From: Saccharofermentans sp.
GTDB taxonomy: Bacteria; Bacillota; Clostridia; Saccharofermentanales; Saccharofermentanaceae
Length of the DNA: 42,402 nucleotides
Reading direction: 5' to 3'
Assembly (NCBI GenBank): GCA_024685135.1
Contig: JAIKWA010000038.1
Span: 1-42,402, forward strand
Shown piece after piece: positions 15,319 to 22,967 of the stretch (the first letter of the stretch is position 1; every line of letters begins with the position of its first letter). The notes under the pieces were generated by a model. It did not search any database, was not told the origin of the DNA, and worked only from the letters and a program-made list of their open reading frames with translations. A program made the translations under genes and the position numbers.

Positions 15319-17031
15319 ATGGATATTTGGTCAGCCTTGGTAGGCCTTTGTGCCGGAATGGCGATTTTCTTATACAGCATCAAGATGACGAGCTCGAGTC
15401 TCGAGTCGATCGCAGGCAACAAGATGAAGGACATCTTGGCTAAGCTCACAGGCAACAGATTGGTAGGTGTTGCAGTCGGTGCAGGTGTAACCGCCCTGAT
15501 ACAGTCTTCTACGGCGACCACGGTAATGGTCATAGGATTTGTTAATGCGGGCATGATGAACCTCTATCAGGCACTCTGGATCATAATGGGTGCCAACATC
15601 GGTACAAATATCACATCACAGCTCATCGCCTTCGACGTCGGAGCCTTCGCCCCGATCGTTGCATTGGTAGGTGCTTTCCTCTGCATACTCTCCAAGAACA
15701 AGAAGTTCAAGATATTAGGTGAGATCGTCACCGGTATCGGCTTCATCTTTATCTCCATGTCCATGATGACAGAGTCAATGGAACCTCTGTCACAGCTTCC
15801 TCAGATCAAGGAAGTCTTTGCCAGCATCAATAACCCTCTGCTGGGAATACTTACGGGTATCCTCTTCGTATTCGTTATCCAGAGCTCAGCCGGCGGTCTC
15901 GGTGTATTGCAGGCTATGGCGATGTCTTCTGCAGGTGCAGACCTCATCTCCCTTGAGCAGGCGATGTTCATCATCTTCGGTCTTAATATCGGTACATGCT
16001 TCCACGCTGTTCTCGCTGCGATAGGCGGTTCGAGGAACGCAATGAGAGCTGCTCTCATGCACCTCCTGTTCAACGTTTTCGGAACGACACTCTTTACGGT
16101 CATCTCAATGGTACTGCCTGTGGCAAAGATGGTCGCATGGCTATCGCCCAACGACCTTGCAAGACAGTTTGCGAATATGCACCTTGTGTTTAACCTCGTA
16201 TCGACGGCATTGCTCCTGCCTGTTGGCGGTCTCATAGTAAAGGTCGTAAACCTTATACTCCCCGAGAAGAGCAGCGAGAGGGAAGGCAGGCTCTATCTTA
16301 AATACCTTAATCCCAACATGCTCAACAAGGATATGCACCTTGGTACCAATGTGCTCATCACGGCTCTCTCCAACGAGATCGGCAGAATGCTCATTATGGC
16401 AGGTAAGAACGTAAAGAGAAGTATCGAGGCAGTCATAGACAACTCCGAGAGCATACAGGAAGAGATTGATGCCACAGAGGAATATATCGACTATCTGAAT
16501 AAAGAGATATCGTATTACATATCGCACATAATGGTCTACGAGCTCGACGAAGACGATGCCATCACGATGAGCGCCATGTTCAAGATAACCGGTAACATCG
16601 AGAGGATGGGCGACCACGCGGTAAATATAGCAGGCTATGCAAACAAGCTCGAGGACAAGGGCTTAAAGCTCTCCGAGAAGGCTCAGGACGAAGTCCGCAA
16701 CATGGTCAAGGTCGCTGACGACGGCTACAAGACTCTCGTTACGACGAAGCCCAATGCCGTACACATCAAGATGGCTAAGATCGAGCAGAAGATCGATGAC
16801 ATGACAGACGATTACAGAGAGCATCAGTTAGAGCGTCTCAAGAGCGGTGTATGCTCAGGCGACGCATGCGTTATCTATTCAGAGATGCTTACGGATTTTG
16901 AAAGACTCGGCGACCATATGCTCAATGTCGCAGAAGCTGCAGCAGAAGCAGGTCTTAAGTCGATCGGAACCGAAGAGCTCGAGAATGCTGAAGCAGAGCT
17001 TGCAAAGCTTGCAGTAAAGACAGTAGGCTGA
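15319..17031 (+). CDS. Na+/phosphate cotransporter with C-terminal PhoU-like domain
   Basis: The 570 residues hold two inverted Na/Pi-cotransporter repeats. Each carries the QSS substrate motif: TALIQSSTATTVMVIGFVNAG in the first half and FVIQSSAGGLGVLQAMA in the second. About eight membrane helices fill residues 1-320. Residues from about 345 to 560 are helical and PhoU-like (GRMLIMAGKNVKRSIEA; ERMGDHAVNIA; ERLGDHMLNVAEA), with the repeated E-R-x-GDH metal motif. It imports phosphate with sodium in the NptA/YjbB manner. Export has also been proposed for some homologs, so direction is open. It is followed at 2 bases by trmL. Confidence 0.9.
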   Translation: MDIWSALVGLCAGMAIFLYSIKMTSSSLESIAGNKMKDILAKLTGNRLVGVAVGAGVTALIQSSTATTVMVIGFVNAGMMNLYQALWIIMGANIGTNITSQLIAFDVGAFAPIVALVGAFLCILSKNKKFKILGEIVTGIGFIFISMSMMTESMEPLSQLPQIKEVFASINNPLLGILTGILFVFVIQSSAGGLGVLQAMAMSSAGADLISLEQAMFIIFGLNIGTCFHAVLAAIGGSRNAMRAALMHLLFNVFGTTLFTVISMVLPVAKMVAWLSPNDLARQFANMHLVFNLVSTALLLPVGGLIVKVVNLILPEKSSEREGRLYLKYLNPNMLNKDMHLGTNVLITALSNEIGRMLIMAGKNVKRSIEAVIDNSESIQEEIDATEEYIDYLNKEISYYISHIMVYELDEDDAITMSAMFKITGNIERMGDHAVNIAGYANKLEDKGLKLSEKAQDEVRNMVKVADDGYKTLVTTKPNAVHIKMAKIEQKIDDMTDDYREHQLERLKSGVCSGDACVIYSEMLTDFERLGDHMLNVAEAAAEAGLKSIGTEELENAEAELAKLAVKTVG

Positions 17032-17033
17032 TC

Positions 17034-17594
17034 ATGGATGAGCGTGTAAACGTAGTCTTATTCGAGCCCGAGATCCCGCAGAATACGGGCAATATCATGA
17101 GGACATGCGTAGCCGCCGGCTGCGCTCTTCATATTATAGGTCCTACGGGTTTTGACATGAGCTCTGCGACCTTCAAGCGCGCGACGACAAATCACATAAC
17201 CTGGGCCGATTACGAGTATTACAGCAGCTTCGCTGATTTTAAGGATAAGACAGACGGCGGCGAGTTTTTCCTCATGACAAGATACGGCAAGAAGGCTCCC
17301 TCTGACATCGATTTTGCGGGAATCCCGTCTGATAAGAAGATATACCTGGTATTCGGCAAGGAGAGCACCGGCATCCCCGGCGAGATCTTAAGAGCCAATA
17401 TGGACAGGTGCTTCAGGATCCCCATGACCGCCGATTGCAGGTGTCTTAATATAAGCAACGCCGCAGCCATTGCGATATACGAAGTGATGCGCCAGATCGG
17501 TTACCCCGGGCTTGCTGCCTGCGAGGTTCAAAAGGGCGAGGATTTCCTTGAGGATAATTATTCCTACGATCAGACTCTGCGCTTCAAGCGTTAA
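17034..17594 (+). CDS. trmL: tRNA (cytidine(34)-2'-O)-methyltransferase
   Basis: This 186-residue SPOUT methyltransferase has the N-terminal [18 protein letters not shown], the knot segment [15 protein letters not shown], and [22 protein letters not shown]. It methylates the wobble ribose of tRNA-Leu isoacceptors. Its length is slightly above the 150-170 of the family, with a short C-terminal tail. It is probably co-transcribed with the phosphate transporter. Its stop overlaps the stop of the convergent ABC ATPase gene by four bases, leaving no space for a terminator between them. Confidence 0.9.
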   Translation: MDERVNVVLFEPEIPQNTGNIMRTCVAAGCALHIIGPTGFDMSSATFKRATTNHITWADYEYYSSFADFKDKTDGGEFFLMTRYGKKAPSDIDFAGIPSDKKIYLVFGKESTGIPGEILRANMDRCFRIPMTADCRCLNISNAAAIAIYEVMRQIGYPGLAACEVQKGEDFLEDNYSYDQTLRFKR

Positions 17595-18349
17595 AGGACC
17601 TTGTTGAGGAAGGCCTTGAGTCTCTCGTTCTGAGGATTCGTGAAGATCTGCTCGGGCGTATTCTCCTCCAGGATCTTACCCTGATCCATGAAGATGACTC
17701 TCGTGCCGACTTCTCTTGCAAATCCCATCTCGTGCGTAACGCAGACCATCGTCATGCCGTTCTCGGCAAGGCTCTTCATAACCTCGAGAACTTCGCCTAC
17801 CATCTCAGGGTCTAAGGCCGATGTCGGCTCGTCGAAAAGCATTACCTCGGGCTCCATCATAAGCGCCCTTACGATGGCGATACGCTGCTTCTGTCCGCCG
17901 GAGAGCTGCGAAGGATAAGACTCGAGACGATCGGACAGGTTTACCTTGGCAAGGAGCTCCTTGCACTTCTTCTCGGCATCAGCTTCTGACATTCCCAATA
18001 TCTTCATCGGAGCAAGTGTCATGTTGCGCTTGATCGTTAAATGAGGGAAGAGGTTGAAGTGCTGGAATACCATACCCATCTTCTGTCTGAGCTTATTTAT
18101 GTTTACCTGGGGAGATGTGATATTCTCACCCTTGAATTCGATAGCACCGCCCGTAGGGCGCTCCAAGAGATTTAAAGATCTGAGGAAGGTTGATTTACCT
18201 GAGCCTGAAGGGCCGATCACAACTACGACCTCACCCTTATGGATGTCAGTCGTGATGCCGTCCAAGGCCTTGATCTTACCGCCGTTATAGTGCTTGCAAA
18301 GATCCTTTACCGAGATCAATACATCGTTTGTGTTAGTATCAGCGCTCAC
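17591..18349 (-). CDS. Polar amino-acid ABC transporter ATP-binding protein
   Basis: This 252-residue ATPase has Walker [10 protein letters not shown] (residues 46-54), the signature [11 protein letters not shown], Walker [15 protein letters not shown] and the switch His in VCVTHEMGF. It closely follows the GlnQ/ArtM type that energises polar amino-acid import. It starts with GTG behind AGGAGG and overlaps the permease gene by 11 bases. It is the last gene of the minus-strand operon: binding protein, permease, ATPase. The substrate cannot be fixed from the sequence. Confidence 0.93.
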   Translation of the reverse strand: MSADTNTNDVLISVKDLCKHYNGGKIKALDGITTDIHKGEVVVVIGPSGSGKSTFLRSLNLLERPTGGAIEFKGENITSPQVNINKLRQKMGMVFQHFNLFPHLTIKRNMTLAPMKILGMSEADAEKKCKELLAKVNLSDRLESYPSQLSGGQKQRIAIVRALMMEPEVMLFDEPTSALDPEMVGEVLEVMKSLAENGMTMVCVTHEMGFAREVGTRVIFMDQGKILEENTPEQIFTNPQNERLKAFLNKVL

Positions 18350-19142
18350 TGTTTCTCAGCCTCCTCTCAAGTATAGATACGAGTTTGGTGAAGAATATGA
18401 CGATTATAAGGTAGATAAGTGCTACCGCGATGAGCGGCATGAATGCCGAATACGACAAAGACCTTATGATGTCTCCACCCTTGGACAGGTCCTGAAGTCC
18501 TACGTAACCTGAGATCGAAGTCTCCTTGATGAGTACGATGAATTCGTTTGCGAGGGCAGGGAGGACTGTCTTGAGAGCCTGAGGGACGATGATGTAGCTC
18601 ATTGTCTGGATGTAGTTAAGACCTAATGATCTGCCTGCCTCGAACTGGCCGGGATCTATGCTCATGATGCCTGATCTGATGATCTCGGCTACATAAGCTC
18701 CGGAGTTGATACCAAAGGCGAGCGTTGCGATCAATACCTTGTTGTTCGAAGCCTTCCAGATGATGAAGTATGCGATCATGAGCTGAACTACCGTAGGAGT
18801 TCCTCTTATGATCGTAAGATAGACATTGCTTATAAAGTTAAGGAGCTTAAATATCTTCCTGCCGAAACCCGGATGAAGCTCATCTTTGAGCTTGTCATAG
18901 GATGATCTTATAACAGCTACGATGACACCTAGAGCGATACCGATCAAGGTCGCAAATAAGGTTACCTGGAAGGTTATCCCGAGACCTTTTACGATGTACA
19001 TGTATCTGTCATCGGTAATGAAGTTATTTATAAAATCGGCCTTAAGAGAATCGATCCCGTCGACCCAGAAGTCGATCAAAGAAGCGAAGATCTCGCCGAG
19101 AGTTTCTTTGATGCCTAAGATGATCCCCGCTGAAGCGGTCAT
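18339..19142 (-). CDS. Polar amino-acid ABC transporter permease
   Basis: This is a HisM/GlnP-type permease of 267 residues with about five membrane helices ([40 protein letters not shown]) and the EAA loop [23 protein letters not shown] that contacts the ATPase. The frame is open to a GTG at 19166. I choose ATG 19142 because AAGGAGG (complement of 19151-19157) lies 8 bases before it, inside the longer version. The N-terminus carries an amphipathic stretch before the first helix. It lies behind a hairpin that follows the binding-protein gene. Confidence 0.9.
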   Translation of the reverse strand: MTASAGIILGIKETLGEIFASLIDFWVDGIDSLKADFINNFITDDRYMYIVKGLGITFQVTLFATLIGIALGVIVAVIRSSYDKLKDELHPGFGRKIFKLLNFISNVYLTIIRGTPTVVQLMIAYFIIWKASNNKVLIATLAFGINSGAYVAEIIRSGIMSIDPGQFEAGRSLGLNYIQTMSYIIVPQALKTVLPALANEFIVLIKETSISGYVGLQDLSKGGDIIRSLSYSAFMPLIAVALIYLIIVIFFTKLVSILERRLRNSER

Positions 19143-19182
19143 AGCAATAGCCTCCTTTTCGAACACAAGGCTTATATTTTAT

Positions 19183-19220
19183 AAAGAAAACAGGCGGAAA
19201 TAAAGACCTATTTCCGCCTG
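19183..19220 (-). terminator. Intercistronic hairpin terminator after the amino-acid binding protein
   Basis: CAGGCGGAAATA (19191-19202) and TATTTCCGCCTG (19209-19220) form a perfect 12-bp stem with a 6-base loop. On the minus strand the stem is followed by TTTTCTTTAT. It separates the binding-protein gene from the permease and ATPase, so it probably gives partial termination and more binding protein than membrane parts. Confidence 0.8.
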
Positions 19221-19251
19221 TTATTGGTTTTTTACCCTTTAAATGAACGAA

Positions 19252-20040
19252 TTATGATTCAGCAGGGATGTACTTTGTGATGATGGCATCAAGTGTGCCG
19301 TCTGCCTCGAGCTCAGCGAGTGCGCCGTTAACAGCGTCTAAGAGCTCCTGGTTATCCTTGTTGATAGCCATAGCGTAATCCTCTTCAGCGTAAGCTGTGT
19401 CGAGGATAGTAAGACCTTCGTTTGCAGCAACGAATGCCTTGGCAGGTTCGTTGTCGATTACTACTGCGTCAACCTTGCCGGACATAAGAGCAACAACTGC
19501 GTCGTTACCTCTTGCATAACGGTCAACTCTGTCTTCGCCTACACCGCCGTCTTCAACGGAAGAAGACATGTAGATATCACCTGTTGTACCTGACTGAACG
19601 CCTACGATGTAGTCGCCTGCGAGGAGTGTGTCAACGTCAGTGATCTCGGAACCCTCAGCAACGATTACGGACTGAATGCCTGTAGCGTATGTTGAAGTGA
19701 AGTTAACAGACTGGAGTCTGGACTCTGTAACTGTCATACCTGCACAACCGATGTCGTACTTACCTGACTGAACGCCTGCGATGATGGAATCGAAGGAAAC
19801 ATCCTCGATAACGAGCTCAAGACCAAGCTTGTCAGCGACTGCCTGAGCGATCTCAGCGTCGATGCCTGTGATGGTCTCACCCTCATAGTACTCGTAAGGC
19901 GGGAAGAAAGCGTTTGTAGCCATGATGAGCTTGCCCTCTTCGATAGTCATTCCCTCAGACTTCGTAGAACATGCTGCGAAGCTGAATGCCATTGCTGCAG
20001 TAAGAACTGTAGCGATTACTTTCTTTGCAAAAGAATTCAT
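19252..20040 (-). CDS. Polar amino-acid ABC transporter substrate-binding lipoprotein
   Basis: This 262-residue SBP (bacterial extracellular solute-binding family 3) has a signal peptide ending in a lipobox with C24 (FSFAAC). The mature part has LIMATNAFFPPYEYYEG, ITGIDAEIAQAVADKLG, SGKYDIGCAGMTVTESR and a late second-lobe segment. It would be anchored outside the membrane and deliver an amino acid to the permease. SBP family 3 covers many polar amino acids, so I give no substrate. The ribosome binding site is AAGGAGAG. Confidence 0.93.
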   Translation of the reverse strand: MNSFAKKVIATVLTAAMAFSFAACSTKSEGMTIEEGKLIMATNAFFPPYEYYEGETITGIDAEIAQAVADKLGLELVIEDVSFDSIIAGVQSGKYDIGCAGMTVTESRLQSVNFTSTYATGIQSVIVAEGSEITDVDTLLAGDYIVGVQSGTTGDIYMSSSVEDGGVGEDRVDRYARGNDAVVALMSGKVDAVVIDNEPAKAFVAANEGLTILDTAYAEEDYAMAINKDNQELLDAVNGALAELEADGTLDAIITKYIPAES

Positions 20041-20075
20041 ACGTAACTCTCCTTATCAATTAGTTTGACAAATCT

Positions 20076-20104
20076 ATCATAAACACAATAAAGCAAATGG
20101 TAAA
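20076..20104 (-). promoter_or_regulatory. Candidate promoter of the amino-acid ABC operon
   Basis: On the minus strand, TTTACC (complement of 20099-20104), a 17-base spacer, and TATGAT (complement of 20076-20081). It lies about 35 bases before the SBP start. Confidence 0.45.
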
Positions 20105-20178
20105 TTGGCATAGAATCAGAAAAAAACCGATGAAACCCAAATCTGTTTATGCATTTATCAAAAATAGGCGTTTTTTGA

Positions 20179-20207
20179 TTGCCGTTTTCTTTTTATTTAA
20201 GTAAAAT
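20179..20207 (+). promoter_or_regulatory. Candidate promoter of the saccharopine dehydrogenase-like gene
   Basis: TTGCCG at 20179-20184, a 17-base T-rich spacer and TAAAAT at 20202-20207, about 31 bases before the ATG at 20239. It is divergent to the ABC operon promoter. Confidence 0.45.
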
Positions 20208-20238
20208 GTATAAAGAAATTTGAAAGGCGACGCTATTT

Positions 20239-21492
20239 ATGAAACGTATCCTTATCCTCGGATGTAATGATATTGCTAAGAGACTTCTTCTCACACTCTG
20301 TGAGGACCCGATCTATCATTCGGGCATCTGCATCGCTTCCCGCAACAAGGAAGATTGTGATGAATTAAGAGACCTTGCCATGAGCAAAGGTCAGAGGATC
20401 ACGACGGCAGGTATCGATCTTAACAATGTAAGCGGTGCCATGATGATGATCCGCATCACCGCTCCGGAGCTGGTAATAAACCTTCTTCCGCCGGAGATGA
20501 GCCCCAATGCATTAGAGCTTGCACACCAGGCAAACGCCTGCTATATAGACGGAGCTCTCTTCGATGTGCCCGCTGAGCCTACTGCAACTTCGCTCCTGTC
20601 CAAGCAGTTCGAGTCCTTTGGCAAATTCTCTGCTTCAGGCAAGACTGCGATAGTCGGCTGCGGCCTCAATCCCGCAGGCATCACAGCTATCGTAAAGCGC
20701 GTGGCAAAGAGGGATTTCAGCGAGATCAAGAGCATCGACATAGTCGAAGTAAAGAGCGGCGCATCCCCCAAGGCGGCAAAGAAAGCAGATGAGAAGACCT
20801 TATTCTCTGAAGATGTTAAGAAGCCTCAGATGAATTCTGCTGTAGGTACCGCGCATCCCGTATTTACCATCAAGGATGGCGAGCCCAAGGCTGTCGAGGC
20901 ATTCTCAGTAAGTTCAAAGAGCAAGGACGGCAAGACTGTCTTTGTATCCGATAACGATATAGTAACAGACTTCATAAAGGAGATAGGCTCCGTAAAGAAC
21001 GTAAGATTCCTTGCTCCCGGAGCAAAGCCTGAAGAGCGTATACCTCCCAAGGATCTGATAGATACTTTGAAGGATCTCGGCCTCTTGTCTGAAGAGAAGA
21101 TCAAGGTTGGCGAAGCTATGGTATCACCTCTTGATGTGGTAGCCGAAGTTCTCCCCAAGATGGATAAGCCCGGAGCAGAAGGCGAGCAGGCGCCACTTAC
21201 AGGCAAATACAGCCTTGAGATCTACATCACGGGCGTAAAGGACGGCAAGGACCTTACAAGGCTTTACCGCATAACAGGTGACCACGACAAGAGCATGGCA
21301 GATAACGGCTGCGATGCCTTAAGATACTTGAACGGCACAGTTCTCATCGAGTCTTGCAAGCTCATGTGCAACGATAAGTGGAACAAGCCCGGCATCTACA
21401 CACCTGCAGCATTCGATGGAGAACTCTTATACAGTGCCATGATCAGCGCAGGAATCGAGATAGAAGAGACAGACAGCAACCCGCTTAGCTAA
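20239..21492 (+). CDS. Saccharopine dehydrogenase-family protein
   Basis: This 417-residue protein has an N-terminal Rossmann segment (RILILGCNDIAKRLL) and the conserved segments VINLLPPEMSPNALELAHQ, YIDGALFDVPAEP and AIVGCGLNPAGITAIV. They match the saccharopine dehydrogenase / carboxynorspermidine synthase family (NADPH-dependent formation or cleavage of secondary amines). The central segment VEVKSGASPKAAKK and the C-terminal domain are consistent with that fold. The true substrate is unknown: lysine, carboxyspermidine or another amino acid would all fit, and no other lysine or polyamine gene is adjacent. The ribosome binding site is weak (GAAAGG). A GGDEF gene follows after 10 bases. Confidence 0.75.
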   Translation: MKRILILGCNDIAKRLLLTLCEDPIYHSGICIASRNKEDCDELRDLAMSKGQRITTAGIDLNNVSGAMMMIRITAPELVINLLPPEMSPNALELAHQANACYIDGALFDVPAEPTATSLLSKQFESFGKFSASGKTAIVGCGLNPAGITAIVKRVAKRDFSEIKSIDIVEVKSGASPKAAKKADEKTLFSEDVKKPQMNSAVGTAHPVFTIKDGEPKAVEAFSVSSKSKDGKTVFVSDNDIVTDFIKEIGSVKNVRFLAPGAKPEERIPPKDLIDTLKDLGLLSEEKIKVGEAMVSPLDVVAEVLPKMDKPGAEGEQAPLTGKYSLEIYITGVKDGKDLTRLYRITGDHDKSMADNGCDALRYLNGTVLIESCKLMCNDKWNKPGIYTPAAFDGELLYSAMISAGIEIEETDSNPLS

Positions 21493-21502
21493 GGAGGATA
21501 AT

Positions 21503-22441
21503 ATGGCAGACTACACCGATCCCGCTTTCAGAGCCCGCATAGACAAGATCGCGATCGATACGATCCGCAATAAGATGTCTGACACAGTTTACTTCAAGGA
21601 CCGTGACTCCAAGTTCATCTGGAACAATGTAGGTCATGCCATGCAGCTTGGGGTATCAGGCCCTGACGCCCTCATCGGCAAGAGTGATTTCGACTTCTTC
21701 CCGAAGGACTTTGCTCAGTCTGCAAGAGATACCGAGATAACGGTAATGGCTTCAGGCGAGCCTATCTGCGACATCATCGAAGAACTCATATTAGACGATA
21801 ACAACGTAAGATACTTCATGGCATCCAAGTACCCCCTCTACAACGAAGCAGGTGAGATCATCGGCACATGGGGCGTAAGTAAGGATGTAACGGAGCAGAA
21901 GCTCTTAGAGCGCGAGCTCCAGCGTTCATACAGCAAGATGGAGATGCTCGCACGCGTAGACGACCTCACAGGTCTTTATAACAGACGTTATTTCTACGAG
22001 AAGCTCGAGCAGCTTACAAGCCTTTATAACGGCAGGGAAGACGGCAGCACATTCTCTATCGTCATCATGGACGTAGACGATCTCAAGATGATCAACGATC
22101 AGTACGGTCAGCTTAACGGAGACATCGTACTCAGGAATATAGCCGACTTGCTCCTCAGCAATACAAAGAAGGCCGATACATGCTTCAGGATCGGCGGTGA
22201 CGAATTTGCTATCGCATTGATGGATTCGGATAAGATGAAGGCACTGGGGATCGCAAAGCAGATCATCAATTCCATTGCGTCCAATCCCGTAAGCTTCGAA
22301 GGCAGAGAAGAGAAGATCACCGTATCAGCAGGTCTCGTTACTTACGATAAGGAGAATCCGAGCCTGTCAGAACTTCTGTCTGTAGCTGAGAGGAAAGTTA
22401 ATAAATCCAAGAGAGAGGGAAAGAACCAGGTTTCTTTCTAA
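21503..22441 (+). CDS. PAS-GGDEF diguanylate cyclase
   Basis: Residues from about 15 to 140 form a PAS-type sensor (TVYFKDRDSKFIWNN; GTWGVSKDVTEQ) and a short coiled linker leads to the GGDEF domain. The active loop is RIGGDEFA with GGDEF at residues 231-235; DLTGLYNRRYF opens the domain. It should make cyclic di-GMP in the cytoplasm from two GTP. The inhibitory I-site RxxD normally ending five residues before the motif reads KKAD here, so product inhibition may be weak (inference). There is no membrane segment. It has a good AAGGAGGATA ribosome binding site and shares an operon with the preceding dehydrogenase-like gene. Confidence 0.9.
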   Translation: MADYTDPAFRARIDKIAIDTIRNKMSDTVYFKDRDSKFIWNNVGHAMQLGVSGPDALIGKSDFDFFPKDFAQSARDTEITVMASGEPICDIIEELILDDNNVRYFMASKYPLYNEAGEIIGTWGVSKDVTEQKLLERELQRSYSKMEMLARVDDLTGLYNRRYFYEKLEQLTSLYNGREDGSTFSIVIMDVDDLKMINDQYGQLNGDIVLRNIADLLLSNTKKADTCFRIGGDEFAIALMDSDKMKALGIAKQIINSIASNPVSFEGREEKITVSAGLVTYDKENPSLSELLSVAERKVNKSKREGKNQVSF

Positions 22442-22512
22442 GCCTTCCCGGGAACGGGAGGCTTCAGACGCATAGTGTAAGGTGAATAATTATGCGGAGG
22501 AACGTCTGAAGC
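22441..22512. repeat. Two consecutive hairpins between convergent genes
   Basis: AGCCTTCCCG / CGGGAGGCT (22441-22463) forms a hairpin with a GGAA loop and one bulge. GCTTCAGACG (22461-22470) and CGTCTGAAGC (22503-22512) are a perfect 10-bp inverted repeat. Inner CATA/TATG pairs extend it and CGGAGGAA is left as a bulge. No T tract follows on either strand, so they are not standard terminators. The function is unknown. Confidence 0.55.
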
Positions 22513-22569
22513 TCCGATTCCGGCTTGAAAGGAGTTAGAAACTGTGAATGCAGCATCCTTGGTCGGGAG

Positions 22570-22791
22570 TTATGCTGCGTGTTTTGTGCTGTTCGGGTGA
22601 ACTGTAGTCTTCGCTCTTCTGGCGCCTGCAGCTCTCATACATACACCCTTGTTGACTTGTCTCTTCTGTCCGTATCTGGGCTGTCTTGTAGCCTCTTCGT
22701 CAATATTCTTCCAGTAGTCGTAGAATTCGATCCCGCACTTGATAGCCGCGAGGATGATGCAGAAGAAAACCATCATATCAAAGGGTGACAT
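22570..22791 (-). CDS. Small membrane protein of unknown function
   Basis: This 73-residue frame starts at ATG 22791 with AGGAGG five bases upstream. The open frame extends further to 22947, but only this start has a ribosome binding site. Residues 3-20 (PFDMMVFFCIILAAIKCG) form one membrane helix. The rest is polar and basic (TRQPRYGQKRQVNKG; AAGARRAKTT), probably cytoplasmic by the positive-inside rule. I recognise no family. A palindrome TGAGCGA-ATA-TCGCTCA (22804-22820) lies directly before the ribosome binding site. Confidence 0.55.
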   Translation of the reverse strand: MSPFDMMVFFCIILAAIKCGIEFYDYWKNIDEEATRQPRYGQKRQVNKGVCMRAAGARRAKTTVHPNSTKHAA

Positions 22792-22803
22792 ACTAACCTC
22801 CTG

Positions 22804-22820
22804 TGAGCGAATATCGCTCA
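22804..22820 (-). repeat. Palindrome next to the ribosome binding site of the small membrane protein
   Basis: TGAGCGA and TCGCTCA are 7-bp arms around ATA. On the minus strand this sits one base before the AGGAGG. It may be an operator or a 5' mRNA hairpin. Confidence 0.4.
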
Positions 22821-22911
22821 AATGTTCTTTTATGGTGGTAGTATAACACAGTATATGGGTGAATAATAGGACAAATAAAACCAAAAACGAACAAAATAAT
22901 AGAACATTTGT

Positions 22912-22945
22912 ACAAAAATACAGCACCCGCCCGAAGGCAGGTGCC
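22912..22945 (-). terminator. Rho-independent terminator after the deoB-deoC fusion
   Basis: On the minus strand GCACCTGCC and GGCGGGTGC (complements of 22936-22944 and 22923-22931) pair around a TTCG tetraloop, followed by TGTATTTTTGT. Confidence 0.85.
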
Positions 22946-22967
22946 ATAAACCATTACAAATACTAAC

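Noticed and set aside
19143..19166. GTG start of the amino-acid permease
   Set aside because: The AAGGAGG ribosome binding site lies inside this extension, pointing to ATG 19142.
22525..22788. Plus-strand 87-codon frame
   Set aside because: It is opposite the small membrane protein gene, Cys/Ser rich without a family pattern; the minus frame has the better start signal.
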